A stretch of 64,000 nucleotides of DNA from DASYTH01 sp035762905. Its GTDB lineage: Bacteria > Actinomycetota > Actinomycetes > Mycobacteriales > Pseudonocardiaceae. Where the stretch lies: NCBI RefSeq assembly GCF_035762905.1, contig NZ_DASUCC010000028.1, forward strand, positions 62,001 through 126,000, in the 5' to 3' direction. A model generated the notes under the pieces. The model saw only the letters and a list, made by a program, of their open reading frames with translations, was not told the DNA's origin and made no database searches. Made by a program: the position numbers and the translations under genes. Positions 7,943 through 16,228 of the stretch are shown piece after piece. Every line of letters begins with the position of its first letter. Position 1 is the stretch's first letter.

Positions 7943-9214
7943 ATGTTCGCCCGAACCGCCCTACTGGTGACCGCGCTGCTGCTGGCGCCCGTCCCGGCGG
8001 CCGCCGCCACCGTCCATTCCGGACACTGTGCGCGGCTGGACCGGCTGCACGTTCCGGGCGCACCGGTGCAGCGCGCCGCCTGCCTGTCCGAGCTGACCAC
8101 GGCCGGCACGGTCGGGTCCGGGCACACGGTGCCGGCGGACTGGGCCGGCCTCACCGCGGCCGGCCTGCCGCAGCCGTCCGGGGTGCCGGGCATCCAGATC
8201 GACGGCTACTTTCTGGACACGTCCACGACGAACCCGAACAACGGCTGGAACCACGACGCCCAGTTCGTGCTGCGCCTGCCGGACCGCTGGACCGGCGGCC
8301 TCGTGGTGTCCGGCGCGCCCGGCTCGCGCCGCCAGTACGCCAACGACCGGGCCATCTCGGATGCGGTCCTGGCCCGCGGCTACGCGTTCGCCGCCACCGA
8401 CAAGGGCAACACCGGCGCCGAGTTCTTCACCGACGGCGCCCGCCCCGGCGACGCGGTGGCCGAGTGGAACACCCGGGTCACCCAGCTCGCGCTGGCCGCC
8501 CGCGCCGTGCTGGCCCAGCGCTACGGCCGCCCGCCCGCCCGCACCCTGATGGCCGGCCTGTCCAACGGTGGCTACCTGGTCCGCTGGCAGCTCGAGCGCA
8601 ACCCGTGGCTGTTCGACGGCGGCGTGGACTGGGAGGGAACCCTCTGGCGGGCGGACGGCCCGAACCTGTTCACGTTCCTGCCGCCTGCGCTGCGCGGCTA
8701 TCCGGCCGGCGACCACGCCCAACTGCTCGCCGCCGGCTTCGCCCCCGGCTCGGAGTTCCTGTGGGACTTCCACCACCGCGTCTACTGGGACATCACCCAG
8801 CGCGCCTACCGCCAGGAGTTCGACCCGTCCTACACCGGAGCCGAGGCCGACTACGACTACGCCGGCCGCCCCGCCGCCGTGCACCAGGCCGTGCACCGGA
8901 TCTCCCTCACCGGCCGGATCACCCGCCCGCTGATCACCCTGCACGGCACCCTGGACTCCCTGCTGCCCATCTCCCAGTCCTCCGACGCCTACGCCCGGAT
9001 GGTCGACGACGCCGGCCGCGACCGCCTGCACCGCTACTACCGGATCGAGACCGGCAACCACGTCGACGGCCTGGTCGACACCCATCCCGACCGGCTGCGC
9101 CCCATGGCGCCCTGCTTCCTGGCCGCCTTCGACGCCCTGTCCACCTGGCTGCGCGGCCAACCCCCGGTGCCGTCCCGCACGATCGCGCCGAATCTGGCGT
9201 GCGCCTTCCGGTGA
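7943..9214 (+). CDS. Secreted alpha/beta hydrolase (3-hydroxybutyrate-oligomer hydrolase or tannase-like)
   Basis: A 423-residue exported serine hydrolase. A signal peptide of about 21 residues ends at PAAAA. The nucleophile motif is GLSNGGYLVRW, with likely catalytic Asp in LHGTLDSLLP and His in ETGNHVDG. The SNGG type of motif recalls 3-hydroxybutyrate-oligomer hydrolases more than tannases, which usually have a C-S-x-G-G motif. Together with the divergent PHB-depolymerase-like esterase it could complete extracellular polyester breakdown, but that is inference. An in-frame extension reaching back to 7607 is spurious because it runs over the divergent gene. Confidence 0.7.
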   Translation: MFARTALLVTALLLAPVPAAAATVHSGHCARLDRLHVPGAPVQRAACLSELTTAGTVGSGHTVPADWAGLTAAGLPQPSGVPGIQIDGYFLDTSTTNPNNGWNHDAQFVLRLPDRWTGGLVVSGAPGSRRQYANDRAISDAVLARGYAFAATDKGNTGAEFFTDGARPGDAVAEWNTRVTQLALAARAVLAQRYGRPPARTLMAGLSNGGYLVRWQLERNPWLFDGGVDWEGTLWRADGPNLFTFLPPALRGYPAGDHAQLLAAGFAPGSEFLWDFHHRVYWDITQRAYRQEFDPSYTGAEADYDYAGRPAAVHQAVHRISLTGRITRPLITLHGTLDSLLPISQSSDAYARMVDDAGRDRLHRYYRIETGNHVDGLVDTHPDRLRPMAPCFLAAFDALSTWLRGQPPVPSRTIAPNLACAFR

Positions 9215-9233
9215 CACCCCCTACGGTGCCCAG

Positions 9234-9770
9234 GTGCCCGTCACCATCCGCACCCAGCGCCGCGAGGAACTGCCCACCGTCCGCGAGGTGGTCACCGACT
9301 CGTTCCAGGATCCGGTCGTCGGCGACCTCGTCGTCACCCTGCAGAACACCTCCGCCGGTGCGGCCGAGCTGTTCTACGTGGCCGACCTCGACGGCGAGAT
9401 CGTCGGCGCCACCATGCTCACCCGCTCCTGGCTCGACGCTCCGCAACGCCTCGTCGAGGTCCTCGTCCTCAGCCCGGTGGCCGTCCACTCCGCCCACCAA
9501 CGCCAGGGAGTCGGCTCCGCCCTCATCCGGCACGCCCTCACCCAGGCCGCGCGCACCGTGTTCCCGCTGGTCTTCCTCGAGGGCAACCCGGCCTTCTACG
9601 TCCGGTACGGCTTCCAGCCCGCCATCCCGCTCGGCTTCACCAGGCCCTCCGTGCGCATTCCCGACCCCGCCTTCCAGGTGGTCCCGCTGGACGGCTACGA
9701 GCCGTGGATGACCGGCGCGGTGGTGTACGCGGATCCGTTCTGGCTGCACGATTGTGTGGGCCTACGCTAG
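9234..9770 (+). CDS. GNAT family N-acetyltransferase
   Basis: A 178-residue acetyltransferase. The acetyl-CoA binding motif A is seen as VHSAHQRQGVGSALIRHAL (about residues 83-101), followed by the motif B-like stretch NPAFYVRYGFQPA. This layout resembles the YhbS-like subgroup. The acceptor substrate is unknown. The GTG start lies 6 nt after a TACGGT -10 box (9222-9227), which suggests a leaderless message separate from the upstream hydrolase gene. Confidence 0.85.
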   Translation: MPVTIRTQRREELPTVREVVTDSFQDPVVGDLVVTLQNTSAGAAELFYVADLDGEIVGATMLTRSWLDAPQRLVEVLVLSPVAVHSAHQRQGVGSALIRHALTQAARTVFPLVFLEGNPAFYVRYGFQPAIPLGFTRPSVRIPDPAFQVVPLDGYEPWMTGAVVYADPFWLHDCVGLR

Positions 9771-9906
9771 CCCGCCTCTCCGGAATTAACTGCTGTTGTC
9801 GCGTTCCGGCGGAAGTGCGGGTTTGGCGGTTGATTGTGGCTGGGTGCCGCCACGGTGCCCCTGAGGTTGCGTTGGGTGGCCCGAGAGTTGTCTCAATGAG
9901 GTTCCG

Positions 9907-11673
9907 CTATGACAACGAGTGCAGGCGCAGGGCCAGTTGGATCTCGAGGGCGCGGTCGGGTCGTTGCCAGTCGTCGCCCAACAATGCCGCGACCCGGTCC
10001 AGCCGCTGCACCACCGTGTTCACGTGCACGTGCAGCACGTCCTTCGCGCGGGTGAGGTTTCCGCCGCACTCGAAGTAGGTGCGCAGCGTGTGCACCAGCT
10101 CGGTGCCCCGGCGCGCGTCGTAGTCCAGTACCGGGCCGAGGGTCGCCCGGATGTAATCCGCCAGGTTGGTGCGATTGCCGAGCAGCTGTCCCACGAAACC
10201 CAGCTCGGACAGCGCGGCGCCGTGGCCGTGGCGGCCCAGGGACAGCAGCGCGCGCAGGCAGCGGGACGCCTCGTCGTGCGCGCCGGCGATGGCGACCGGA
10301 CCGGCGGCCGGGCCACTGGCGCCGACCGTGACCGCGGTGTCCAAAGTGGACGAAAGCTCGGCGGCGAGCTTGCCGGCGAGCGGGCCGGGGCTGGGATCGG
10401 GGGACAGCAGCACGACCCGTTCGGCGTGCACCCCGACCAGCGCGGCGTAGCGGGCGCAGGCCATGGCGAGCCGGCGGCGGGAGACGCCGTCGGTGTGGGC
10501 GACCAGCACGGTGTGCGCGGCGGCGAGGTCGATGCCGAGGCGGCGGGCGCGGGCCAGCAGCGCAGCGGGGTTGCGGTCCGGAGTGGTGAGCAGGTCGGCG
10601 AGCAACTCGCCGCGGACCTGCTCCTCGGCCTGGGCCACGGAGCGCCGGAGCAGGAACAGCAGCGCGGTGACGACGCTGGCGCGTTCGAACAGCCGGCGGT
10701 CGGCGTCGGTGAGCGCGGGGCGGCCGGTGAGCACCAGGCTGCCGAGCAGCTCCGGGCCGGCGAGCACGGCGCACACCCAACCGTCCGAAGTGGACACCGA
10801 GCGGCCACTGGAGCGGGCGGCGGCGATGGCGGCGACCGGGGGTGGCATGGGCTCGGCGCCGATCCGGGCGAGCTCGGTGTCGGAGGCGTCGAAGACGATG
10901 ATGCCGCCGTGCAGCACGTCGGCGACGGCGGCGGCGACCTCGGGAATGTCGCCGCCGCGCAGCACCAGGTCGGCGAGCCGGTCGTGCGCGCTGGCGGCCC
11001 GGCGCAGGGCGGCGTTGTGCGCGCTGATCTCGTCCAGCAGCCGGGCGTTGTCCAGGGCCACGGCGGCGTGGTTGGCCAGCGACGACAGCAGCGCGACCTC
11101 TTCCGCGGCCCACTCGCGGGGGGCCCGGTCGGCGGCGTACAGCACGCCGATCACCTTCTCCGCCAAGGCGAGCGGGACGCCGAGGATGGCGACCAGGCCC
11201 TCCTCCCGGACCGCGGCGTCGATCGGGCCGGTGTGGTGGAACCGGGCGTCGGACATGTAGCCGGCGGTGGCGTACGGGCGCGCGGTCTGCGCCACCAGGC
11301 CGCCGAGTCCTTCGCCCATGCCCAGCCGAACCTGTTGGAACAGCGCCGATACCGAGCCCTCGGTGACCCGCATGTAGGTCTTGCCGGCCGGCTCGTCGTT
11401 GAGGGTCAGGTAGGACACGTCGGCGCCGAGCAGCATTCTGGCCCGGTGCACGATCGACCGGAGCACCTCGTCCGGGTCGTGCAGCCGGGTCAGATCGCTT
11501 GCGGTTTCGAACAACGCGGTCAGGTGGGCCTCGCGCCTGCGGTGCGCGGCGAGCGTGTTCTCGATCCGCAGCGCCAGCTCCCGGGCGCGGGCCAGCCGCT
11601 CGCCGCTCGCCTCGGTGGCGAGCAGGTCGAGCAGCTGGCGTACCGCGTCGGATCCGGCGACCACGGCCGTCAT
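9907..11673 (-). CDS. GAF domain-containing PucR/CdaR family transcriptional regulator
   Basis: A 588-residue regulator. The N-terminal part (about 45-205) is a GAF sensory domain, a middle region resembles the CdaR/GGDEF-like linker, and the C-terminal 60 residues carry the PucR helix-turn-helix (LRTYFECGGNLTRAKDVLHV ending in RLDRVAALLG). PucR-type proteins usually activate catabolic genes. It lies 24 nt downstream of the MHS transporter gene on the same strand, making it the last gene of a dehydrogenase-transporter-regulator operon, and probably senses the substrate or a product of that pathway. The 136 bp after its end hold only short inverted repeats (CCGGAA/TTCCGG and GTTGTC/GACAAC) that might stop convergent transcription. 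Confidence 0.85.
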   Translation of the reverse strand: MTAVVAGSDAVRQLLDLLATEASGERLARARELALRIENTLAAHRRREAHLTALFETASDLTRLHDPDEVLRSIVHRARMLLGADVSYLTLNDEPAGKTYMRVTEGSVSALFQQVRLGMGEGLGGLVAQTARPYATAGYMSDARFHHTGPIDAAVREEGLVAILGVPLALAEKVIGVLYAADRAPREWAAEEVALLSSLANHAAVALDNARLLDEISAHNAALRRAASAHDRLADLVLRGGDIPEVAAAVADVLHGGIIVFDASDTELARIGAEPMPPPVAAIAAARSSGRSVSTSDGWVCAVLAGPELLGSLVLTGRPALTDADRRLFERASVVTALLFLLRRSVAQAEEQVRGELLADLLTTPDRNPAALLARARRLGIDLAAAHTVLVAHTDGVSRRRLAMACARYAALVGVHAERVVLLSPDPSPGPLAGKLAAELSSTLDTAVTVGASGPAAGPVAIAGAHDEASRCLRALLSLGRHGHGAALSELGFVGQLLGNRTNLADYIRATLGPVLDYDARRGTELVHTLRTYFECGGNLTRAKDVLHVHVNTVVQRLDRVAALLGDDWQRPDRALEIQLALRLHSLS

Positions 11674-11697
11674 GTTGTCAGGTAACCGGTCGCCACA

Positions 11698-13092
11698 TCA
11701 GCCCTTGGACGACACGGTGCTGACGGTGTCCCCGGCGGTGTCCCCGGCGGCGCGGGCCGCCGGGAGGTCGGGCGGGGTGCCGTCGCCGAGCGAGCTGCCC
11801 CTGGTTTCCCGGGCGACCGCAACCGCGATCACCGTGATCACGCACATTCCGGCCATGTACAGCGACACCGGCACGGTGCTGTCGTAGGCGTTCAGCAGGG
11901 CGACCGCGATGATCGGAGCGAGCGCGCCGGCCGCGATCGAGGCCAGCTGGTAGCCGATGGACGCGCCGGAGTAGCGCACCCGGGTGCCGAACAGCTCGGA
12001 GAAGAACGCCGCCTGCGGCCCGTACATCGCGCCGTGCAGCACCAGCCCGACGGTGGTCGCCAGGGTGATCACCCAGAACGACTCGGTGTCCAGCAGCACG
12101 AAGAAGATGAAGCCCCACACGCCCATGCCGATCGCGCCGAACAGGTAGACCGGTTTGCGGCCGATCCGGTCGGACAGCGCGCCCCACAACGGAATCGTCA
12201 CCAGGTGCACGCCGGCGGCGATCAGCAGCGCGTTCAGCCCGACCGACCGGGCCAGGCCCAGGCCGGTGGTGAGGTAGACCAGGATGAACGCGGTGATCAC
12301 GTAGTAGGACATGTTCTCGGCCATCCGGGCGCCCATCGCGATCAGCAGTTGCCGCCAGCTGCGCCGGACCACCTCGACGACCGGCGCGTGCTCCTTGACC
12401 GCGTCCGTCCCCGCCCGCTCCGCGGCGGCCAGGAACACCGGCGACTCGGCCACGGACAACCGGATCCACAGCCCGATCACGACCAGCACCGCGGAGAGCA
12501 GGAACGGGATCCGCCAGCCCCACGACTCGAACGCGGCGTCGCTCTGCACCGCGGCCAGGATCGCCAGAATCGCCGTGGCCAGCAGGTTTCCGGCCGGCAC
12601 GCCGGCCTGCGGGAAGGAGGCCCAGAACCCGCGCCTGCGCGGGTCGCCGTGCTCGGACACGATGAGCACCGCGCCGCCCCACTCGCCGCCGAGCGCGAAA
12701 CCCTGCACCAGCCGCAGCAACGTCAGCAGCAGCGGGGCCGCGACGCCGATCGCGGCATAGGTCGGCAGCAGGCCGATGCCGAACGTGGCCACGCCCATCA
12801 GCACCAGGCTGATCACGAGCAACTTCTTGCGCCCCAACCGATCCCCGTAGTGGCCGAACACCAGGCCGCCGATCGGCCGGGCACCGAACCCGATCGCGTA
12901 GGTCAGGAAGGCGAGGAGGGTGCCGGTGAGCGGGTCGGAGTTCGGGAAGAACAGTTTCGGGAACACCAGCGCCGCCGCCGAGTTGTACAGGAAGAAGTCG
13001 TACCACTCGACGGTGGTGCCGACCATGCTCGCGCCGACCACCTTGGCCAGGTTGCGCCCACGGGTCGGGGTTGGGTTGGTGGACAAGGACAT
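11698..13092 (-). CDS. MFS transporter, metabolite:H+ symporter (MHS) family
   Basis: A 464-residue, twelve-helix transporter. The opening region VGTTVEWYDFFLYNSAAALV, the GHYGDRLGRKK loop motif and the LVQGFALGGEWGGA segment are hallmarks of the MHS family, whose members take up organic acids such as citrate, shikimate, ketoglutarate or proline betaine. It follows the 3-hydroxybutyrate dehydrogenase gene by 26 nt and is followed by a PucR regulator, so uptake of 3-hydroxybutyrate or a related acid is a reasonable inference. ATG 13092 was chosen; the longer open frame upstream runs through the dehydrogenase gene in another frame. Confidence 0.9.
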   Translation of the reverse strand: MSLSTNPTPTRGRNLAKVVGASMVGTTVEWYDFFLYNSAAALVFPKLFFPNSDPLTGTLLAFLTYAIGFGARPIGGLVFGHYGDRLGRKKLLVISLVLMGVATFGIGLLPTYAAIGVAAPLLLTLLRLVQGFALGGEWGGAVLIVSEHGDPRRRGFWASFPQAGVPAGNLLATAILAILAAVQSDAAFESWGWRIPFLLSAVLVVIGLWIRLSVAESPVFLAAAERAGTDAVKEHAPVVEVVRRSWRQLLIAMGARMAENMSYYVITAFILVYLTTGLGLARSVGLNALLIAAGVHLVTIPLWGALSDRIGRKPVYLFGAIGMGVWGFIFFVLLDTESFWVITLATTVGLVLHGAMYGPQAAFFSELFGTRVRYSGASIGYQLASIAAGALAPIIAVALLNAYDSTVPVSLYMAGMCVITVIAVAVARETRGSSLGDGTPPDLPAARAAGDTAGDTVSTVSSKG

Positions 13093-13118
13093 CACCCGCA
13101 CTTCGTTGGAGGGATGGG

Positions 13119-13868
13119 TCAGTTCGCGGTCCAGCCGCCGTCGATCGGCAGCGACGCACCGGTGATCGGCGCGGCCGCATCGCCGCACAGCCACAGCACC
13201 AGCGCGGCCACCTGCTCGGGCTCGACCAGCCGTTTGATCGCGGTCCGGCTCAGCAGCACCCGCTCGACGACCTCGTCCTCGCTCATGCCGTGCAGGGCCG
13301 CCTGGGCCGTGATCTGGTTGGTCACCAGGGGAGTGCGGACGTAGCCGGGGTCGACGCAGTTGCTGGTCACCCCGTGCGGCGCGCCCTCGAGGGCGGCGAC
13401 CTTGGACAGGCCCTCCAGCCCGTGCTTCGCGGCCACGTAGCCGGCCTTGTAGGCGCTGGCCCGCATCCCGTGCGCGCTGGAGATGTTCACGATCCGCCCC
13501 CACCCGCGCGCGTACATGTGCGGCACGCAGCGCCGGATCAGCAGGAACGGCGCGGTCACCATCACCCGTTGCAGCAGGTCGAACATCTGCGGCGGGAACT
13601 CGTGCAGCGGCGCGACGTGCTGCAGGCCGGCGTTGTTCACCAGGACGTCGACGGTGTCCGGCAGCGTGTCGACGGCGGCCGGGTCGGCCAGGTCCACCAC
13701 GTGTGCCCAGCCGTCCACCTCGGCCGCGACCCGCTCGGCGGCCGGGCCGTCCCGGTCCACCACGTGCACCTTTGCCCCCGCCGCGGCCAATGCCCGCACG
13801 CAGGCCCCGCCGATGCTGCCGCCGCCGCCGGTGACCAGCGCGGTCCGGCCGGCCAGGTCGTTCGTCAT
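13119..13868 (-). CDS. 3-hydroxybutyrate dehydrogenase (short-chain dehydrogenase)
   Basis: A 249-residue classical SDR. It shows the cofactor motif TGGGGSIG (glycine-rich, about residues 13-20), NNAG, catalytic Ser in NISSAHG and the Tyr-Lys pair in AGYVAAKHG. The segment SSAHGMRASAYKAGYVAAKHG-like and the tail DVALSLPIDGGW-like are typical of bacterial D-3-hydroxybutyrate dehydrogenases, which oxidise 3-hydroxybutyrate to acetoacetate with NAD. It is the first gene of the operon with the MHS transporter and PucR regulator. Its -10 box TAACGT lies 8 nt before the ATG, again close to leaderless spacing. Confidence 0.83.
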   Translation of the reverse strand: MTNDLAGRTALVTGGGGSIGGACVRALAAAGAKVHVVDRDGPAAERVAAEVDGWAHVVDLADPAAVDTLPDTVDVLVNNAGLQHVAPLHEFPPQMFDLLQRVMVTAPFLLIRRCVPHMYARGWGRIVNISSAHGMRASAYKAGYVAAKHGLEGLSKVAALEGAPHGVTSNCVDPGYVRTPLVTNQITAQAALHGMSEDEVVERVLLSRTAIKRLVEPEQVAALVLWLCGDAAAPITGASLPIDGGWTAN

Positions 13869-13876
13869 GTCTTGCG

Positions 13877-13922
13877 ACGTTAGGTTTCCCGGCCCGCCTC
13901 GACGATGTGGCCGGACCCCACA
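13877..13922 (-). promoter_or_regulatory. Promoter and candidate activator site of the 3-hydroxybutyrate operon
   Basis: On the minus strand a -10 TAACGT (13877-13882) sits 8 nt before the dehydrogenase ATG. The -35 region 17 bp further up is poor, and just upstream of it lies the dyad TGTGGCCGGACCCCACA (13906-13922). A weak -35 preceded by a dyad fits activation by a PucR-type protein. Part of it (GTGGCCGG) also occurs in the dyad at 7890-7911. Confidence 0.4.
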
Positions 13923-13991
13923 ACCCGGCGCCGGGGTGTGTCGGGTGCGACCATGCGGGCGCGGGCGGTGCTTCCTGCGTAATGTGGCGGT

Positions 13992-14324
13992 GTGATTTGT
14001 CCGAAGTGTCAGAACGTCATGCGCACCGTGGACCGCATGGGAATCCACATCGAGCAGTGCGAGGGCTGCCGGGGGATTTTCCTGGACCGCGGTGAGCTGC
14101 AGCAGATATCCGGCGCCGAGCAGCGGCACTACTCCCCGGCCGCCCCGCCGCCGGCCTACCGGGCCGACTCGCCGGCGCCCTACCGCGGCGGTGGGCACAG
14201 TGGTGGCTACCGCGACTCGCCGCACGGGTACGGCGGGCACGGCGGTTACCGCGACTCGCCGCACGGCTACGGCGGGCACGGTAAGCGCAAGCGGCGCGGC
14301 TTCCTCGAGGAGCTGTTCGACTGA
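13992..14324 (+). CDS. TFIIB-type zinc-ribbon protein with Gly/Tyr/His-rich tail
   Basis: A 110-residue protein. Residues 1-42 form a zinc ribbon (CPKC and CEGC pairs, followed by GIFLDRGELQQI), the zf-TFIIB family pattern. The tail is low in complexity, with two near-identical 13-residue repeats (GGYRDSPHGYGGH) and a basic-acidic end (KRKRRGFLEELFD) that resembles a binding motif. GTG 13992 follows a TAATGT -10 box by 6 nt, suggesting a leaderless transcript. The next gene also begins with a zinc ribbon. Function unknown. Confidence 0.8.
   Translation: MICPKCQNVMRTVDRMGIHIEQCEGCRGIFLDRGELQQISGAEQRHYSPAAPPPAYRADSPAPYRGGGHSGGYRDSPHGYGGHGGYRDSPHGYGGHGKRKRRGFLEELFD
14202..14279 (+). repeat. Two 39-bp tandem repeats inside the zinc-ribbon gene
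   Basis: Units 14202-14240 and 14241-14279 encode the same 13 residues and differ at a few silent positions. They expand the flexible Gly/Tyr/His tail. Confidence 0.85.
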
Positions 14325-14329
14325 ACCTG

Positions 14330-14956
14330 ATGATCTGTGCCGGCTGCGGCGAGTGGGCCGACCAGCCGGAGGTTCGCGACGGTCCGGTGCTGGTGTGCGC
14401 GGCGTGTGGGCACCGGGAGCCGTTCCACCGGTTGCCGCTGTTCGTGGTGACCGGCCCGAGCGGCACCGGCAAGTCGACCGTGGCCCGGCTGCTGCTCGAC
14501 CGGCTGGCCGGCCGGGCGGTGGTGCTCGAGCAGGACGTGCTCTGGGTGGACGCGTTGCGCGACCCGTCCGACGGTTTCGGCGCGTTCCGCCGCACCTGGC
14601 TGCGCATGATCGCGATGCTCGGCCAGAACGGGCGGCCGGTGGTGCTGTGCGGCACCGTGGTGCCGCCCGAACTGGAGCACCGGCCGGAGCGGGTACTGGT
14701 CGGCGAGACCCACTATCTGGCGCTGGTCTGCGCGGACGAGCCGCTGCGCGAGCGGCTGCGCAGGCGCCCGCCCTGGCGGGAGTGGGACGAGCCGCGGATC
14801 GCCGAGATGATCGAGTTCAACCACTGGGTGCGCGAGCACGCCGCCACCACCAAGCCGCCGATGGAGCTGCTGGACACCACCACCCGCACGGTCGAGCAGA
14901 CCGCGGACCTGGTGGCCGAGTGGATCGGCGAGCGGCTGGCTACTCGATCGGGCTGA
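14330..14956 (+). CDS. Zinc-ribbon P-loop nucleotide kinase-like protein
   Basis: A 208-residue protein. Residues 1-30 hold two Cys pairs (CAGC and CAAC), a zinc ribbon. Residues from about 37 form an AAA/kinase domain with Walker A GPSGTGKST. A conserved acidic stretch EQDVLWVDALRD and an arginine-rich lid (RERLRRRPPWREWDEPRI) resemble small-molecule or nucleoside kinases. The ATG lies 5 nt after the stop of the other zinc-ribbon gene, so the two are probably co-expressed. Substrate unknown. The last 17 bp overlap the convergent methyltransferase gene. Confidence 0.75.
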   Translation: MICAGCGEWADQPEVRDGPVLVCAACGHREPFHRLPLFVVTGPSGTGKSTVARLLLDRLAGRAVVLEQDVLWVDALRDPSDGFGAFRRTWLRMIAMLGQNGRPVVLCGTVVPPELEHRPERVLVGETHYLALVCADEPLRERLRRRPPWREWDEPRIAEMIEFNHWVREHAATTKPPMELLDTTTRTVEQTADLVAEWIGERLATRSG

Positions 14957-16118
14957 CCGGCCAGCGGTGCGGGCCGTCCGGCCGGTCCAGCCAGAGCTCC
15001 TGGCCGGCCGGGGCGACCGTGATGCCGAACCGGCACCGGCGCGGCCGGCCGAGCCCGCGCCACTGGTCGTAGGCCCGCTCGACCTCGTCCCAGATCCGGC
15101 GCGGGCCGCCCTGGGTGACCGTGTGGCGGCCGGATGCGCTGTGCTGCCGGGCCCACGACCCGTCCCGGTGGATCAGCAGCAGGACGTCCTCGGTGCTCAC
15201 CGGCACGACGCCGGGCAGCGCGAGGCCGGCGAAGAACTCGAACGGGCTGGCCGGGCTGGCCACGGTGGCCGCGGTCAGCTCGGTGTCGCGAGCCGGCCCC
15301 GGCGCCGCACGCAGCGTGCTGACCAGCCGCTCGTCCACCAGCCTGCGGTGCGCGCGCAGCGGCATGAACCGGCCGTCGTCGGCGAGCACCCGGCCCTGTC
15401 CGGCCGGCCCGTCACCCACCTCGATGCGGACCAGGCCGGCGCCGAGCGGACGGTTGAGCGTGGTGACCACGACGCCGCCGGGCCGGGTCTGGGCCAGCCA
15501 GTGCAGCGGCACCGCGGACACGGCGCAGGTGCACACGACCCGCGCGTACGGCGCGTTCGGCAGGTATCCCTTGGCGCCGTCGGTGGCCACGCAGGTGGGT
15601 CGGTAGCCGATGGCGGCCAGCCGTTCGGTGGCGACGGCGACCAGGCCGGCGTCGATGTCCACGGTGGACACCTGGCCGGCGCCCAGCCGGTGGCAGAGCA
15701 GCGCCGCGTTGTAGCCGGTGCCGGTGCCGATCTCGAGCACCCGGTCGCCGTCGGCGGTGTCCAGCGCCTCCAGCATCACGGCCATGATCGCCGGCATGCT
15801 CGACGAGCTGGTCGGGACGCCGCGGACCTGGCCGCGTTCGCGGGCCGCCGTCCAGCGCTCCGGATCGCCGTCGAGCTGGGTGACCAGCACCCGGTTGGCG
15901 TAGACCTGCGCGAGCCAGTCGTCGTCGGTACAGTCGGTCGCGGTCCAGGCGCTCGGGGTCGCCGGCTGGAAGAACCGGGGCAGGAACTCGTGCCGCGGCA
16001 CGTCGGCGAAGGCGGCCCGCCAGCGGGGATCGGCCAGCAGGCCGTCGCGTTCCAGGGCGCGCACCAGCCGGCCGCGGTAGCGGCGCGCGGTGCTCTCGAC
16101 CTCGCCCTTGGTCGCCAT
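14940..16118 (-). CDS. Protein-L-isoaspartate O-methyltransferase-like methyltransferase
   Basis: A 392-residue protein with a SAM-binding domain of the PCMT type. The N-terminal WRAAFADVPRHEFLPRFF segment, TSSSSMPAIMAVMLEAL and VLEIGTGTGYNAALL (motif I) are all typical of protein-L-isoaspartate methyltransferases. A C-terminal extension of about 170 residues is not found in the short enzymes and resembles proteins annotated near modified-peptide loci. No precursor peptide gene was recognised nearby, so it may be a repair enzyme. ATG 16118 is preceded by a GGGAGG sequence, though very close. It overlaps the kinase gene tail by 17 bp. Confidence 0.75.
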   Translation of the reverse strand: MATKGEVESTARRYRGRLVRALERDGLLADPRWRAAFADVPRHEFLPRFFQPATPSAWTATDCTDDDWLAQVYANRVLVTQLDGDPERWTAARERGQVRGVPTSSSSMPAIMAVMLEALDTADGDRVLEIGTGTGYNAALLCHRLGAGQVSTVDIDAGLVAVATERLAAIGYRPTCVATDGAKGYLPNAPYARVVCTCAVSAVPLHWLAQTRPGGVVVTTLNRPLGAGLVRIEVGDGPAGQGRVLADDGRFMPLRAHRRLVDERLVSTLRAAPGPARDTELTAATVASPASPFEFFAGLALPGVVPVSTEDVLLLIHRDGSWARQHSASGRHTVTQGGPRRIWDEVERAYDQWRGLGRPRRCRFGITVAPAGQELWLDRPDGPHRWPVSPIE

Positions 16119-16171
16119 CCCTCCCACCGTAGCGGCCCTGTGACCGAGCACACCGGCAAAGTGCGTACTAG

Positions 16172-16204
16172 GTGCTTGCAGGAGCTAGCACTGCCGCGTA
16201 ACGT
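16172..16204 (+). promoter_or_regulatory. Promoter with palindromic operator of the Rv0474-like regulator
   Basis: A -35 TTGCAG (16176-16181) and a -10 TAACGT (16199-16204) are 17 bp apart. The 20-bp dyad GTGCTTGCAGGAGCTAGCAC (16172-16191) follows the pattern GTGCTnGCnnnnGCnAGCAC and covers the -35. This is a likely autoregulatory site for the helix-turn-helix protein that follows, whose start has a good GGGAGG ribosome site. Confidence 0.55.
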
Positions 16205-16228
16205 CAATGGTGTCCGAGGGAGGCGACG

